Position numbers and translations under genes: made by a program. Positions 31,003 through 42,347 of a stretch of 64,000 nt of DNA are shown here, one piece after another. The notes beneath the pieces are model-generated. The model searched no databases. It saw nothing but the letters and a program-made list of their open reading frames with translations, and was not told the DNA's origin. Positions within the stretch are counted from its first letter, which is position 1. Each line of letters starts with the position of its first letter. The DNA is taken from the NCBI GenBank assembly GCA_030220185.1, contig JASPKZ010010277.1, positions 186,001 through 250,000 on the forward strand, in the 5' to 3' direction. This DNA is from Diploptera punctata (Eukaryota; Arthropoda; Insecta; Blattodea; Blaberidae).

Positions 31003-31340
31003 CTCTCATAAACTTCAAGTAAGCCAAATGCGCTTCTTACGATCATTGTTAGGAGTTAATAGACTAGATCACCAAAGGAACACTACTATCAGAGGAAAAC
31101 TTGGAGTAACAAGTTTAAATGAAGATATACAAAGATACCAACAAGAATGGAAAAATCATCTGAGAAGAATGGCAAGAAATAGACTTCCAAAATTGGCATT
31201 CCAATATACCCCAACTGGACATAGGGACCAAGGAAGACCAAGACATCGGTGGAAAGATCAAGACCATCTTCGCTAGGTTTACCGTACAGGCCACATGGCC
31301 TAAAACGAATTTGTTCATGATGATGATGATGATGATGATA
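31001..31340 (+). mobile_element. LINE-B 3' fragment
   Basis: The end of frame 30941-31276 encodes QVSQMRFLRSLLGVNRLDHQ, RGKLGVTSLNEDIQRYQQEW, KNHLRRMARNRLPKLAFQYT and RDQGRPRHRWKDQ; the tail is a (GAT)n run. The start of that frame is AT-array translation. Truncated at 5' by the AT array. Confidence 0.85.
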
Positions 31341-31814
31341 TATATATATATATAACGCATTCAGATACAGCATTCAAAATTTTGCAATCCAATTCACAGG
31401 TATAATAATGGTCTGTTGAAAGTATATAAAGAAGAATATATTTACCTGTGCATGTGAATGAGAAATGGATAAAGACCAATTCATTACTTTTGAGAAAATC
31501 AAGAAAAAATATTTTAATAATTTATTTCACCATTTAGTAAACATGTTTTGTATTCACCGCTACGTTATCAATATATTTTAACATTTTATACTATTCAAGT
31601 AAATATTAATTTAACCTTTAGTGAGTTATTAACAAAAAATGACCATGGACGTATCCAGTTATCACTCTCATTCAAACTTGTGAATTTTTCCCAGCATCAA
31701 TCTACTAATATATGAACTTAAACACCACTTATGTAAATTATTTGACTTGCATTGTGATACAGTAGGCATCATATAATAATTATGTACATTTATCATAAGT
31801 AATGCCACGAGTGA
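31341..31814. other. Unassigned AT-rich interval
   Basis: No supported feature. Confidence 0.3.
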
Positions 31815-32165
31815 TTTCCAAATTATCGATACATTCACGATTCACGAAGTGAGGAGTGAATTTATCTAGAGAATTTGGAAAACAAGAGTGGCATTTGTTA
31901 GGACTATGTATCGAATAAAATTAAGCTGTTTACTCACAAATCATTGTGTAACTATAGTTATTTTAAAATATTTATATATTTAATGTAAACGGCGATGTTT
32001 GAAAACAAATCAGAAATGTGAGGTTATGTTTATTCACTGCTGCTTGATCATATTATTTATTGCCAAATAAGATCGCAATATTGTAAGAGTGCACCCAAGT
32101 GGAGAAATAATGAAACACATCAAACTATATATCATAATCAACATTACGGGTTATTCATTTATTTG
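31815..32165 (+). repeat. Dispersed repeat H, uninterrupted copy
   Basis: Collinear with the reverse complement of 5595-6215 minus its LINE-B insertion. No open frame. Confidence 0.7.
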
Positions 32166-32559
32166 TTTAGTAAACAACTCAGTAAAATCAAGGAATCTTT
32201 TCATTATTTGCTATATTCAATGTATTTGTTGGAGAAAAATAATGATTTGACCTGTTCAGAACATTAAAAAGGAGGAGCTTTCTTTATCACAAAAGCAGGA
32301 GCTGATAAAGAGAAATCGATAAAGAGCGAGATGAAACACGACTGTCATTGGTCGTAAAACAAAATTCATTGAAACGTGATTGGTCATTGACTAGCATTTG
32401 TGGCACGAGTTAAATAGTCGTAAAAAAGTAATTAATTAGAAATAAGGCATATCATTAATATACATGTCAGTCGTTTCATTATCCACACCAATTATTTTTT
32501 AATTATGATCTTACCAGTCCTTCTACACTTGAGGAATAAACTTTTCCAATTTCATAATA
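32166..32559. other. Unassigned interval
   Basis: No supported feature; contains two similar words GTCATTGGTCGTAAAAC and GTGATTGGTCATTGAC. Confidence 0.3.
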
Positions 32560-33131
32560 TCATCCAACGCATTCTGTATGAATTATTTCAGTACCATTCT
32601 CACACCAATAGATGGAGGATGCATCATAATTGTGTTTTGTTCTCATAAGTGACGGATTGTCGGACAAACTGCAGCGTGTCCATAATATGTGTATCAGATT
32701 CATATTTAATGTTCGAAAATACGATCACATTTCTCCATTATTCCACGAATTGTCATGGCTACATCTAAAAGAGAGAAGAAAATCGCACTGTCTAATTCCA
32801 CCTCTGTAAGATCATACCTACCTCTGTCGATTAACCATTAGTTACCTCCCCGTTTCCAGTATCTATCCTCAAACCATAACTTAAACCCCGGATCATACAA
32901 CATAGTCTCTTACTTAATATACCGCAACATAGGACATCACATCACTCCATGTCATATACCATCTCCACTTCTCGCAACTGGAATTCCCTACCACAAGAAA
33001 TAATGGGCTGCCGGACATTGGCATCTTTTAAAAGAAATCTAAATTTATATTTGCTCTAAACTCGACTTCATTATTATCCAGTGTAAGATATATATATTAA
33101 TTGGTGTTTCCCGTATAATGTATCATATTTA

Positions 33132-33186
<55 letters not shown>

Positions 33187-33378
33187 ATTATCGTATCATT
33201 ATTGTTATTACCCTATAAAATGTTGTTTGTACATGACATTTACATTGTTACATTTATTGTATCTTTAACTGTTTATAATTAGTATAGTGTATATCTATAT
33301 TTGTCGAATATTTATTTGTATTTGTACTGGTTGAGTGGAAGAGAGGGCCTTATGGCCTTAACTCTGCCAGAATAAATA

Positions 33379-33415
<37 letters not shown>
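32560..33415 (+). mobile_element. CR1-like LINE 3' part, decayed
   Basis: Broken frames read LSDKLQRVHNMCIRFIFNVR, KYDHISPLFHEL and GCRTLASFKRNLNLYLL-like sequence. The 3' region has an internal ATT array (33132-33183) and ends GGCCTTATGGCCTTAACTCTGCCAGAATAAATAAAG plus an ATT tail. This copy is the unoccupied reference for the nested insertions at 24094-25074. Confidence 0.8.
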
Positions 33416-33850
33416 AAAAGTGTCTTTATCCATTTATCATTCTTATGCCATCAATTTATTTAATGTTGCAAAGTAGATTTTAAAAATTAACACACATTTT
33501 TTGTTTGTTTCAGGTATGTTAACCTTGATTGTATCTACTGCGACGATATTGTAAGTATTCATATCTAGATGTACCTGTTATAGTTCTATCATGATGGTGC
33601 CACTGAGATTCTGCATTCTGGGATTTTGCTGAGCAATCGCAGGAACACATTTCAATGAAGTTTAGTCCTTGACCTTGTTTACTTGGTGTAATATCTCGTG
33701 ACCCTCAGTTTTTACAACTCTCTTAACTGAGCGGGATGAGACAAGAAGTCACATTGTAGACTCAAAAGTTTGATGCGCTTCTTTATAGCCTATTCAGAGA
33801 AGAGAGAAGAATAACAATATCGCTTAACAGGCTTCAGTTTATATTATGTC
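33416..33850. other. Interval with a possible exon-like segment
   Basis: A polypyrimidine tract and CAG (33496-33513), 37 open bases, and GTAAGT (33551-33556) resemble a short internal exon. Nothing else supports a gene here. Confidence 0.3.
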
Positions 33851-33972
33851 TTAGGGTCGGTTTCACCAACTGAGGTAACTGTATTACGCCAGTTTTCCCC
33901 ATGTATAATGCATAGTAATGCATAGTTAAACTGGCGTAATACAGTTACCTCTGTTGGTGAAACCGACCCTTA
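33851..33972. mobile_element. Palindromic MITE copy 1, TTA target duplication
   Basis: Element 33854-33969 (116 bp) is a near-perfect palindrome: GGGTCGGTTTCACCAACTGA GGTAACTGTATTACGCCAGTTT is repeated inverted on the right. TTA flanks both sides. Length, GG start and 3-bp TWA duplication fit a PIF/Harbinger-type MITE. Confidence 0.8.
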
Positions 33973-33984
33973 GAGATCTATAGT

Positions 33985-34345
33985 TATATTTGTTTAAACG
34001 TCTAGGTGGCCGACTTGAAACCCAGGTTCGAAACCTGGCGTTCCGGAGGGATATTCGTGGTGGACTACACCGGGATTTTCGAGGTAACTGTATTAACCCA
34101 GTTTTCCCCATGTATAATGCATAGCTTAAACTGGCATAATACAGTTACCTCTGTTGGTGAAACCGACCCTTAGAGATCTACACCAGGATTTTCGATGTTT
34201 TCTCAGGGTACTTCCGTTTGCCGAATTTTATCCCAGCAACACCCTCCACTCCTCTTTCCCCCATCATATAATTTCATCTTCATTCATTCATTCTTTCATT
34301 TTTAGAATTTTCCTTAACTTTGAGGATTTCCTCCAACCAATCTTA
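33985..34345 (+). mobile_element. SINE-6, tRNA-like, split by MITE copy 2
   Basis: CGACTTGAAACCCAGGTTCGAAACCTGG is a T-arm/B-box-like element, followed by GTGGACTACACCGGGATTTTCGA. After the MITE the word recurs as ATCTACACCAGGATTTTCGA and the body goes on with TGTTTTCTCAGGGTACTTCC and CAACACCCTCCACTCC. Family membership rests on the tRNA-like part only, since no second copy is in the window. Confidence 0.5.
34079..34172. mobile_element. Palindromic MITE copy 2, left end truncated
   Basis: GAGGTAACTGTATTAACCCAG to GGTGAAACCGACCC matches MITE copies 1 and 3, but the first ~22 bp of the left arm are missing. Its right side is followed by TTAGAGATCTA, identical to the flank of copy 1. Confidence 0.8.
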
Positions 34346-34371
34346 ATAATTAACTTGATTTTTTTAGAGGA

Positions 34372-34503
34372 ATTAAACCCAATGTGTACAACTTGGACAC
34401 TACACACACCCAGTACCAAGGTTGAGATTTACCTCGCTGGGAATCGAACCTGGGTCGCCGGAGTGGAAGGTAGGGACTCTACCGACTACGCCACAGCGAC
34501 GGA
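34372..34503 (-). mobile_element. SINE-5, antisense
   Basis: Reverse complement begins GTCCGTCGCTGTGGCGTAGTCGG and includes B box AGGTTCGATTCCC and GGTACTGGGTGTGTGTAGTG, matching 1633-1789. Confidence 0.8.
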
Positions 34504-34544
34504 CTTAAAAATATATGAATGACTATGGACTTATAGACTATCAG

Positions 34545-35268
34545 TTTGTAATACACTTTCACAAATTTCCCTTAATTAAAGTTCTCCATAGTTCTCTGTC
34601 CTCTGTGTCTTCATCCGTTACACCAAATTTCCTCATTGAATTCTGAATGTTATTCTTCCAGGTTGTTCTTGGTCTTACGTTGTGCTCCTTATTTAAATTT
34701 TCCATGTATAGATGGCCTCTTGTAGTCTTCCACCCTGCATCCTTCTTACGTGTCCATACCAAATTAGCCTTCTGTGTTCAATCTCAATCATTATACTTCT
34801 TTCTGCATTCATCCATTTTCTAATTTCTGTATTTAAAATTCTTTCTAGTCGGGATTTTCTGGCAGTTCTTCTCCAAAAATCCATTTTAACTGCAGTTATT
34901 CTGTTCGTATGTTGTTGTGTTATTGTCCAAACTTCCAATCCATATAACATTATACTTTCTAGTATGGACTTATACATTATTTATTTTGTTCTCTTAATGA
35001 TAATTATTTTTACTCCATAATATAGAGTTTAACGTTCCAATATTTTTTCTTCCATACTGAACCTTTTTGCTGTTTATTTATTTGATGTTCCATCTTTCTC
35101 TATAATTGATCCGAAATAACATAAACTATCGCTATTCGTTATCTTTACCCCACTAATGTAATTCATCTAGGTCATTTGTTAAATACTCTGTTTTTTGTTG
35201 ATTTACAAACCCCATTTCTGATATATTGTTGACAACTGATAACACATATAATTTGCATATTGTCCGTC
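34545..35268 (-). mobile_element. LINE-F-related fragment
   Basis: Minus-strand frames give a decayed CYFGSIIEKDGTSNK segment, then MYKSILESIMLYGLEVWTIT, KMDFWRRTARKSRLERILNT and HRRLIWYGHVRRMQGGRLQE (34693-34977), and finally TTWKNNIQNSMRKFGVTDED (34559-34762), with a frameshift between the last two. Relative of 60765-62596. Truncated and inactive. Confidence 0.8.
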
Positions 35269-35281
35269 CTAGGTTATAATT

Positions 35282-36025
35282 ATCTTCATTAATTTATGGT
35301 CACACGTAGAAATGCATTATATAATGGAAATGGACAGCTAATGACAAATGAGGGAAATTTTGAGTAAGTGGCTGAATTCAAATATCTAGGAACAATAATC
35401 ACAAATAGGAATGAGATGCACAAAGAAATTAAACATAGGCTCAATTCTGGAAATGCGTGTTATTATGCATTGCAGAGACTCTTGATGTCCCAACTCCTTT
35501 CAAAAAACTTTAAACTGAAAATATATAAAACTATTATTCTACCAGTTATATTATATGGGTGCGAAACATGGACTCTTACTTTAAGGGAGGAAAGGAGATT
35601 ACGAGTATTTGAGAATAAAGTACTTAGGAAAATTTTTGGACCAAAGAGAGATGAACAAACAGGTGAATGGAGAAGACTACATAACAGTGAGCTACATGGT
35701 CTTAAAGGAAGCCAGATATAATGAAACAATTAAATATCGTAGACTGCGATGGGCAGGACATGTGGCATGAATGGGAGAATGAAACACGTGCATGGAAGCT
35801 TCTTGTAGGAAAACCAGAGGGAAAACGCCCAGTTGGTAGGCCAAGAATGAGGTGGGAGAATAACATTAACTATGATTTGAGGGAAATAGATTATATAGGG
35901 AATGACTGGAAACATTAGCTTACGATAGGGATGTATGGAGAGCTTATGTCCGCGCGGCCATGAAACTATGGGTTCAATAGTGCCAGAGAGTAAGTATGTA
36001 ATTTATGGTCATCTTCATTAATTTA
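35282..36025 (+). mobile_element. LINE-A insertion with 15-bp target duplication
   Basis: The body 35297-36010 lies between perfect copies of ATCTTCATTAATTTA (35282-35296 and 36011-36025). Frame 35368-35721 encodes KYLGTIITNRNEMHKEIKHR, LYGCETWTLTLREERRLRVF and FGPKRDEQTGEWRRLHNSEL. After a frameshift at about 35705, 35721-35918 continues with ETRAWKLLVGKPEGKRPVGR and PRMRWENNINYDLREIDY. 5'-truncated insertion, catalytic motifs absent. Confidence 0.9.
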
Positions 36026-36334
36026 ATAAATTCATTAAACTAAGCTCAGAGACTCTATTAATATGTAAAATGATTCTCTGAACGTAGAGTGTAAATCAGT
36101 AGTAAGACGTTTAATGACCCATGGAGCAGAAAATTGGACTAAAAAGCCAAATTAAAGTATAATTTGCAATGTACAGAAATTGATTTTTAAGAAGATCTGC
36201 ACGATGATCTAAATTAGACAGCATCAGAAACAGCATTATCCGAGAAAAAATGAACTTTAACGTAACAATTATATACAATTACAATGACATGGACATGCGA
36301 AGAGGAGAATGAAGATAGATTACCAGTAATAGCG

Positions 36335-37418
36335 GGATTACGATCAAAGTTCATTGATGTTGCGTTGCGTTACGTTGCGTTGAGAGGGCAAGATACAACG
36401 CACAATTTGAGTAGGTGTTTCATGATCAACGTTCATTGACGTTTATGGCTGCTAGCTCACTCTGTTGTCAGTACCGAGAACTGCAAAGGCTCACAGTCAG
36501 CTGTTTGATGAACTTACACTAATTTATTTGTTTTTTATATACTGCATTTAAAGAAGGGAAATATGTTAATGCGAAATGGTAAATAGACATATTATGGCAG
36601 TACTTGTATTTTAAGCCTATGTTTTCCCTTTACAGAGATTTAGGCGCTCTCCCCCTACAGGGAAGAATTTTAACCATACTAATTTAGTTACACTTGTTTT
36701 CGTATAGATGTCATTTTGAGTGGTCCGTGGTCAGCGTTCCGCCTGATACTGTCATCTAGGAAACCAAGGTAGTACTAGGACGGGAAAATTCGGTAAAGTT
36801 TGCTTAGAGGCCTTTTCATTCAGGCTTAAGGATTTTTTACGAGCCTGAAAATCTTCAGACTCGGAACCCACGGCTTAAAGTCCCTCCCGGAGGACTTGCT
36901 CCTTGGATTTTTCCGTCCTAAAAAACCCATCGACCACGGCCGGGTTTGAACCCGCGACCCTCGGGACCAGAGGCAAGGAGCATAACCACTAGTCCACCGC
37001 GGCCGATATGGCAGTACTTACAATGTAAAATGTTTCCTATTTCTTTCCAAATAGCTTCCTTCTTTCTTTTTTTTATTCTGGGTGATTTTTGTTGCATATA
37101 AATTTGTTCGATCGCACAAACTCAATAAGCACATCGTCTCTCTTGTTGATATAATTATTAAAATATCAAATTATTGTAATTTATTGGCTCCTACAAGGTC
37201 AAGAACAGTCAGCTGGAAACAAATGAAATGCTGGAATCGTCAGTGTCACGTGATTTGAACGATATGATGTTACTTTTGCATTTGTTGACTATTTACCTTT
37301 CCAATGTATAGCCAACGACATCATGTGCCAAACCCTGCAAACGTTCATCATAATAATTATGATACGTGGAAACTCAAACGTAACGCAACGCAACTTCAAC
37401 GAATGTTGATCGTAATCC
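36335..37418. mobile_element. Unclassified DNA transposon with ~50-bp TIRs
   Basis: Left end GGATTACGATCAAAGTTCAT, then TGTTGCGTTGCGTTACGTTG; the right end's reverse complement is GGATTACGATCAACATTCGT, then AGTTGCGTTGCGTTACGTTT. The ~1.08-kb element carries a SINE-4 insertion, so its own length is ~0.67 kb. No transposase frame is visible. An AGC trinucleotide flanks both ends with one extra G on the left, so a 3-bp duplication is possible but unproven. Confidence 0.75.
36593..37019 (-). mobile_element. SINE-4, full length, with 13-bp target duplication
   Basis: The body 36606-37006 is flanked by perfect TATGGCAGTACTT (36593-36605 and 37007-37019). On the minus strand the tRNA-like head is GCGGTGGACTAGTGGTTATG with B box GGGTTCAAACCCGG, then GAGTCTGAAGATTTTCAGGC. 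It is the intact reference for the split copy at 25280-25935. Confidence 0.9.
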
Positions 37419-37604
37419 AGCCATTATGAGTCTGGAGTGATTCCAAATCGGAGAAAAATAAGAGGGAGACCTAAGAAGATATGGATAGAGGGAATTATGA
37501 GTTTGATGAAGTACAGGGGACTGCAGGATGGTGACTGTAATAATAAAAAATGGAGGAAGAGAAACAACATATAATATTGGGCACATAATATGTTGTATAC
37601 ATTT

Positions 37605-37733
37605 AAAACTTCTTCATCTTGCTAGGATTGAACCTTTTTGGTTCTTTCCGACTCCAAGTATTATAGCTGCTGTGTCCATCTCTTTCGTAGGCGTCCCCGA
37701 TCTCTTTTTCCCCTCTTGGTTGATAGTTCAGAC
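37605..37733 (-). mobile_element. LINE 3' terminal fragment
   Basis: The minus strand reads RGKRDRGRLRKRWTQQL followed by TTGGAGTCGGAAAGAACC and an AAGATGAAGAAG end. It lies directly against the next LINE-B piece, in the same orientation. Confidence 0.65.
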
Positions 37734-37734
37734 T

Positions 37735-38190
37735 TCTTCTTCTACTACTACAAGGTTTAGGCTATGAAGCCTGTTCCGGTGAAGTTAAAAGTGGAGTCCA
37801 TCTTCTACGTGGTCGGCCAATATCTCTTGTTCCTCTGGGATTATACAGGAAAGTTCTTTTTGGTATTCTTTCGTTGTTCATTCTCATGAAGTGTTCTGTC
37901 CATTTCTTATTATTTTCGCTGATTTTATCTTCAATTTTATATATATTTGATTCTTCTCGTATAGTTTCATTCCTTATTCTATCCGCTCTTGTGCATCCTT
38001 TCACATTACGTAAAAATAGCATTTCCGCAGTCTGTATCCTGCTTTTATCCCTTGATTTCATTATCCAATTTTCACTTCCATACAACAACAAAGGAACAGC
38101 CATTGTTTCTTAGGCAATCTGTTGGTATCCATTCTGCAGATATGTTCATACCATTTTTCCTATAATCTTCTATTTTATCTGTCAAACTGA
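37735..38190 (-). mobile_element. LINE-B C-terminal fragment
   Basis: The minus-strand frame 37762-38103 encodes AVPLLLYGSENWIMKSRDKS, RNVKGCTRADRIRNETIREE, KKWTEHFMRMNNERIPKRTF and RGTRDIGRPRRRW, ending in a GAAGAAG tail. Sequence 38105-38190, SLTDKIEDYRKNGMNISAEW in another frame, is a second small LINE piece abutting it. Confidence 0.85.
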
Positions 38191-38962
38191 ATATGAGTTA
38201 AATAAGTAAAAATAGAATGCAGAGTTGTTGGAAATTGTAGGTCAGCTAGATGAACGTAGCCGAAGTTTTAGTTGTTAGGATAAAAATGTATTTGTTTGAA
38301 TCCCTGGAAACATGTACTGTAGATTTATATTGTGCCCGATGCTTTAGCGACGAAAATAAATACAGCGCGGAAGCTGGGAAAATCAATGATGTAATGTATT
38401 GTAAAAAATAGTTCCAGAACCTTTATATCACGTTTACTGAGGACTAAACTAGCTCCGACTGTTAAATAATGATACGCTTTGACTCATAAAATATGATTAT
38501 ACAAGGTGTAATAAAAATACGGCTGGTTTTCATATTATTTACAAAAAGCGTGTAACATGTTCGAGAGAATCATATTTTATAAAACGTTACAAATTTTAAC
38601 TTGGAATATTCAATTCAAAGGATTAGTTCTGTTGCTCTAAAAATTATTAAATTTTGTATAATTAATATGCATTATTGTTAATAGCGATTCCTCATACAAT
38701 CATCTGTTATTGATTTTTCCCAAGCGGAAAGAGATTTAACAGTAAATATATGCTATTTATAACTATACAGCCGGCTTAGAAATCGCCCGGAAGTACGATC
38801 GTAGTACATAACCTCACATTTGGTAAATATTAAACATTATAATTATTTTTAGCTTCCAATGTTGTATTATTCGCTAAATAGTCACTCCAAAGCCAACGCC
38901 AGGTTGAGTTTTGTATTAGACAAAATCACTCGCGACTAGATTACTGTTGATCTTTGTATTAC
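38191..38962. other. Unassigned AT-rich interval
   Basis: No supported feature. ACAAGGTGTAATAAAAATACGG (38502) looks like a Tc1/mariner-type end, but no matching second end was found. Confidence 0.3.
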
Positions 38963-39125
38963 AGTGGTAATTTAGATGTCTCAGACGTAGGGGGACCAGA
39001 TTTGATCCTAGTCGGAACAAATTTTCCTGGGTGATTTTTTTTCTCACCAGTAAGATAAATGTGATAGAATTTTAAGATTCAAACCGTTGCCATCACAATC
39101 ATCCTTAACGTATTAGCCTTGTTTA
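38963..39125 (+). mobile_element. SINE-1, old decayed copy
   Basis: GTGGTAATTTAGATGTCTCA, B-box remnant GATTTGATCCTAGTC, and TCACCAGTAAGATAAATGTG align loosely with SINE-1. Confidence 0.6.
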
Positions 39126-39658
39126 GTATAGATTTATGAGTGAATGGTTGTCTTATCTTAAATGCCCGTGCTTTCTCGAAGGTGGCATTGGTATTGAGCT
39201 GATAGCTCATCCAGAGGTACCCTCCATGTCCTTGTATGGTCAAAAAGTATGTAATGTGATCCTAAATTTAAAATACTTTTCCGACAGATCGTGTGCCTGT
39301 AAAGCCTTGATGGCGTACGACACGTGAAGTTATTCAGAAAAGGAGAGATTAAGGTAAAGAAAAAAATAAAGGAAGATATAATCGGAAAGTTACAAAATTC
39401 CCCATATTTTATGCACTGAAAACATTAATTTATATAAAAATATGCTAGGAAAAAAATTCACGGTGGACGAATCAGTGACGCAGTACGTTTTCTCCGGTTT
39501 TCTGTAGTTTCCCCTACCAAAAACTTCATTCCATCTCTTCTCCATACTCATGAACATCCAAAGAAACCATTAGCAACTGGCATATCAAATTTTTAATTCT
39601 GTGTGTTTCTTTTGATTCACTCGGAATAAATAAAACCTTTTCAAATAAAGTCTTTATG
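39126..39658. other. Unassigned interval
   Basis: The open frame 39136-39327 (63 codons, several cysteines) has no recognised motif. Nothing else is supported. Confidence 0.3.
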
Positions 39659-40235
39659 TACGGAGTGAACCATAAATATGGCTATACGTTTGATCGCGTT
39701 GTGTGATGAAAATATTACCATTACAGGAAATATGAAATTACCGTTGGAAAGGCAATTATTCAAATTACAACAATGGAATAAAACAAAACAGTGTAGAACT
39801 TACGTCATTAGTCAAAATGGCGTTGAATATGCAACAGCAAATTACAATTTCTGCATGGGCAATAACGTATGTTAATGATCGTGAGGCCGCATGACAGGCA
39901 AGACGTGAGTTTAACGTAGCATTGCAGACGTCGACTGTGGGAAAGTGGAGAAAACGACTGCTGAAAACGGGAAGGATGCAGAAAATCAAACCTCCTGGAA
40001 GACCTCGCAATAGCACGGATGCAGAAACAACGAAGAGAATTGTGGAGGCGTTCGCCGCTAGCCCACAACAATCAACCCGCCAAGCTGCACGTGAGCAGTG
40101 ATTTGTTTTATTTTGTTCTCTTGTTGTAATTTGAAAGATTCTCTTTCCAATGATAACATCATATTTCCTTTGATAATAATATTTTCGTCACAAAATGCGA
40201 TCAAACGTATAGCCATATTTCTGAATCACTCTGTA
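39659..40235 (+). mobile_element. Tc1/mariner-like non-autonomous element, copy 2
   Basis: Element 39661-40233 between TA dinucleotides, with the same ends (CGGAGTGAACCATAAATATG; reverse complement CAGAGTGATTCAGAAATATG) and ~130-bp inverted repeats as copy 1. The interior preserves KPPGRPRNSTDAETTKRIVE, AFAASPQQSTRQAARE and STVGKWRKRLLKTG, again frame-broken. Almost identical length (573 against 572 bp). Confidence 0.85.
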
Positions 40236-40963
40236 AACAGTTATTCTGATAGTTGATTTTATTAATTTCTATATTTGGATTACTGACATGTATAGTTTTC
40301 TTCTGTCTGCTTTTGAGATATGAGACAATATGATTAGAGATCAGGTATTACAAGTGTTACAATTTTAACGCATTTCCTATGGAAATTCTAACTTTTTTCA
40401 TATTTACAGAGAATGGCACTGTGTGCAATATCATGCATCTAGTTTCATTTAATTTCATCTGCTCCTCTAATGGTGCGACAGTATGTTCCCTTTATGAATA
40501 TTGTTGCATAGCAAATGCGTTTAGTGGAACCATAAAGACTCTGAATCTCAAATTTCATTAGATAATATTTAAAAATGCGTCGTAAGGAGCATTTTTTAGA
40601 AAATATTGAGAATTTAGTTTAAATCACAATTCTAAAATTATTCTACTTATAAACACCTACCTAACTTTACAGAAACGCTACTACAAGCTCGTAATATACG
40701 TGATGAAAATTTCAAAACAATCAGATGAAAACTAGAAAAACAATTGAAATTCATCAGTCGGTCCCCTTAAGGCATTTTTTAACATTTTTTTTGGAAAAAA
40801 TCAACTTATATATTTCTCTCAGATAATATTTATTCACATACTGTAACAATAAATTGTGTTTTTCCGTTTTTTATTTGAATTTATGTTGCTGGCATGTTAA
40901 TAAAAAATCCTCAAATTATATTCTAAAACAACAAAAACATATAATTAAATTTATGTAATTTCG
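40236..40963. other. Unassigned AT-rich interval
   Basis: No supported feature. Confidence 0.3.
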
Positions 40964-41775
40964 ATGAACAAAAGCAAGACTCAAATTATGTCAAATGGTC
41001 CGGAAAACCCAATCAAAGTCGATGGAATGGATCTTCAATATGTAAGCGAGTACATATACTTAGGACAACTACTCTCCTTCCATCAGAAAGTAGAGAAAGA
41101 AATAAGCAGAAGAATAGCTCTCGCCTGGAAGGCGTTCTGGTCACTGAAATTTATACTGCTGGACAAGTCACTCAACCGGAAACTCAAAATGGAAACACTA
41201 CAAACCTGTGTTCTTCCAACACTGTTATATGGCTGCCAAACTTGGAATCTTACTGCCAAACTGAAGTACACACTCCAAGTATGCCAAAGGAATATGGAGA
41301 GGAAAATCTTAGGCATAACTCTGAAGGACAGAATCTCGAATACAACATTTCAAGCGATGTCCTCAACAACTGATCCTGCACAACAAGCCATCAGGAAAAA
41401 ATGGAAGTGGGGAGGCCACGTCGCAAGAATATAGGACGACAGGTGGACAATAAAAACAACCATGTGGGACCCGTACACAGGCAAGAGACAGCGCGGAAGA
41501 CCAAGACGACGATGGGCTGGCATCTTCAAAGAACGAGTAGGGGCGCAATGGTCCAGAGTCGCCAGATGCAGGAAAAGCTGGAGAACGATGGAGAGCCAAC
41601 TGTGCATTAACTAATGACAGAACAGACAGTGTATACAAACCAAGTGCTACATCCAAGTCAACTTTTCACCACGGAGTAGCTCACCGGGTGACACTCTCAT
41701 GTAGAGCTTAACCCCTGTACAGGGAGGCCTTTGCCCTAAAGGAACATATCAGGCTTTATTTATTTATTTATAATA
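40964..41775 (+). mobile_element. LINE-I: endonuclease-reverse transcriptase type C-terminus
   Basis: Frame 40964-41434 encodes EYIYLGQLLSFHQKVEKEIS, RRIALAWKAFWSLKFILLDK, VLPTLLYGCQTWNLTAKLKY, CQRNMERKILGITLKDRISN and RKKWKWGGHVARI. After a stop, homology continues with WDPYTGKRQRGRPRRRWAGI, and the 3' end is GGAGGCCTTTGCCCTAAAGGA with a TTTATTTATTTA tail. This strongly recalls RTE-type elements widespread in animals. Catalytic motifs lie upstream and are absent. Frames on the minus strand are shadows. Confidence 0.85.
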
Positions 41776-41989
41776 TAATTATCAATCGCTTAATCGAAAT
41801 CATGTAACCAACGTCGTCTAATAGCAACCACAACACAGTTTTACGTGCAAACATTCCTAACGACACGTGTTTATAAACAATCTTTAGTAAGATCAATGAT
41901 AACTGTCTGCCGTTCCGAAACCTGATAAACCTTTTCATCTCCCTTAGATTTAGGAGTCAATGTGGGCGCCATATAGAATTATCTTGAAT
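41776..41989. other. Unassigned interval
   Basis: Nothing recognised. Confidence 0.3.
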
Positions 41990-42347
41990 GACCTAATAGA
42001 TTCATACAAATTCCAAACTGTTCATAAGTTTAAATATTTGGGCTCAGAAATTACTTGTTATAGAAATTTAAAAAATGCACAATAGCTGCAACCAGATGTT
42101 TCTTTGGACTTAGAAAATATCTAATATCACATTTAATAACAAAGAAATCTAAGTTACCGATTTATAAAACTCTTATAAGACCAGCCATTCCATGTGTGTC
42201 AGAAACTTGGACTCTTCTAAAGTCAGATGAGAAATATCTGGATACTTTTGAAAGAAATGTATTAAGATATATTTTTGGGGCTGTGGAGGAGGGCGATACT
42301 TGGAGAAGAAGGACAAATTGTGAATTGAATGAATTATTAGCTAATAC
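41990..42347 (+). mobile_element. LINE-J fragment
   Basis: The frames read VHKFKYLGSEITCYRNLKNA, then TRCFFGLRKYLISHLITKKS, ETWTLLKSDEKYLDTFERNV and LRYIFGAVEEGDTWRRRTNC (42196-42378). It ends abruptly at 42347 where repeat K begins. Confidence 0.75.

Larger units (their letters stand above)
36085..37545 (+). mobile_element. LINE-E fragment split by a TIR element
   Basis: The left part, to 36334, reads FLRRSARWSKLDSIRNSIIR through frameshifts. The right part, from 37419, reads SGVIPNRRKIRGRPKKIWIE and GIMSLMKYRGLQDGD. Together they form one LINE-E C-terminus; the interruption is the element at 36335-37418. Confidence 0.75.

Noticed and set aside
38502..38530. Tc1/mariner-type left end (AAGGTGTAATAAAAATACGG)
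   Set aside because: No partner inverted end was found within the following few kilobases.
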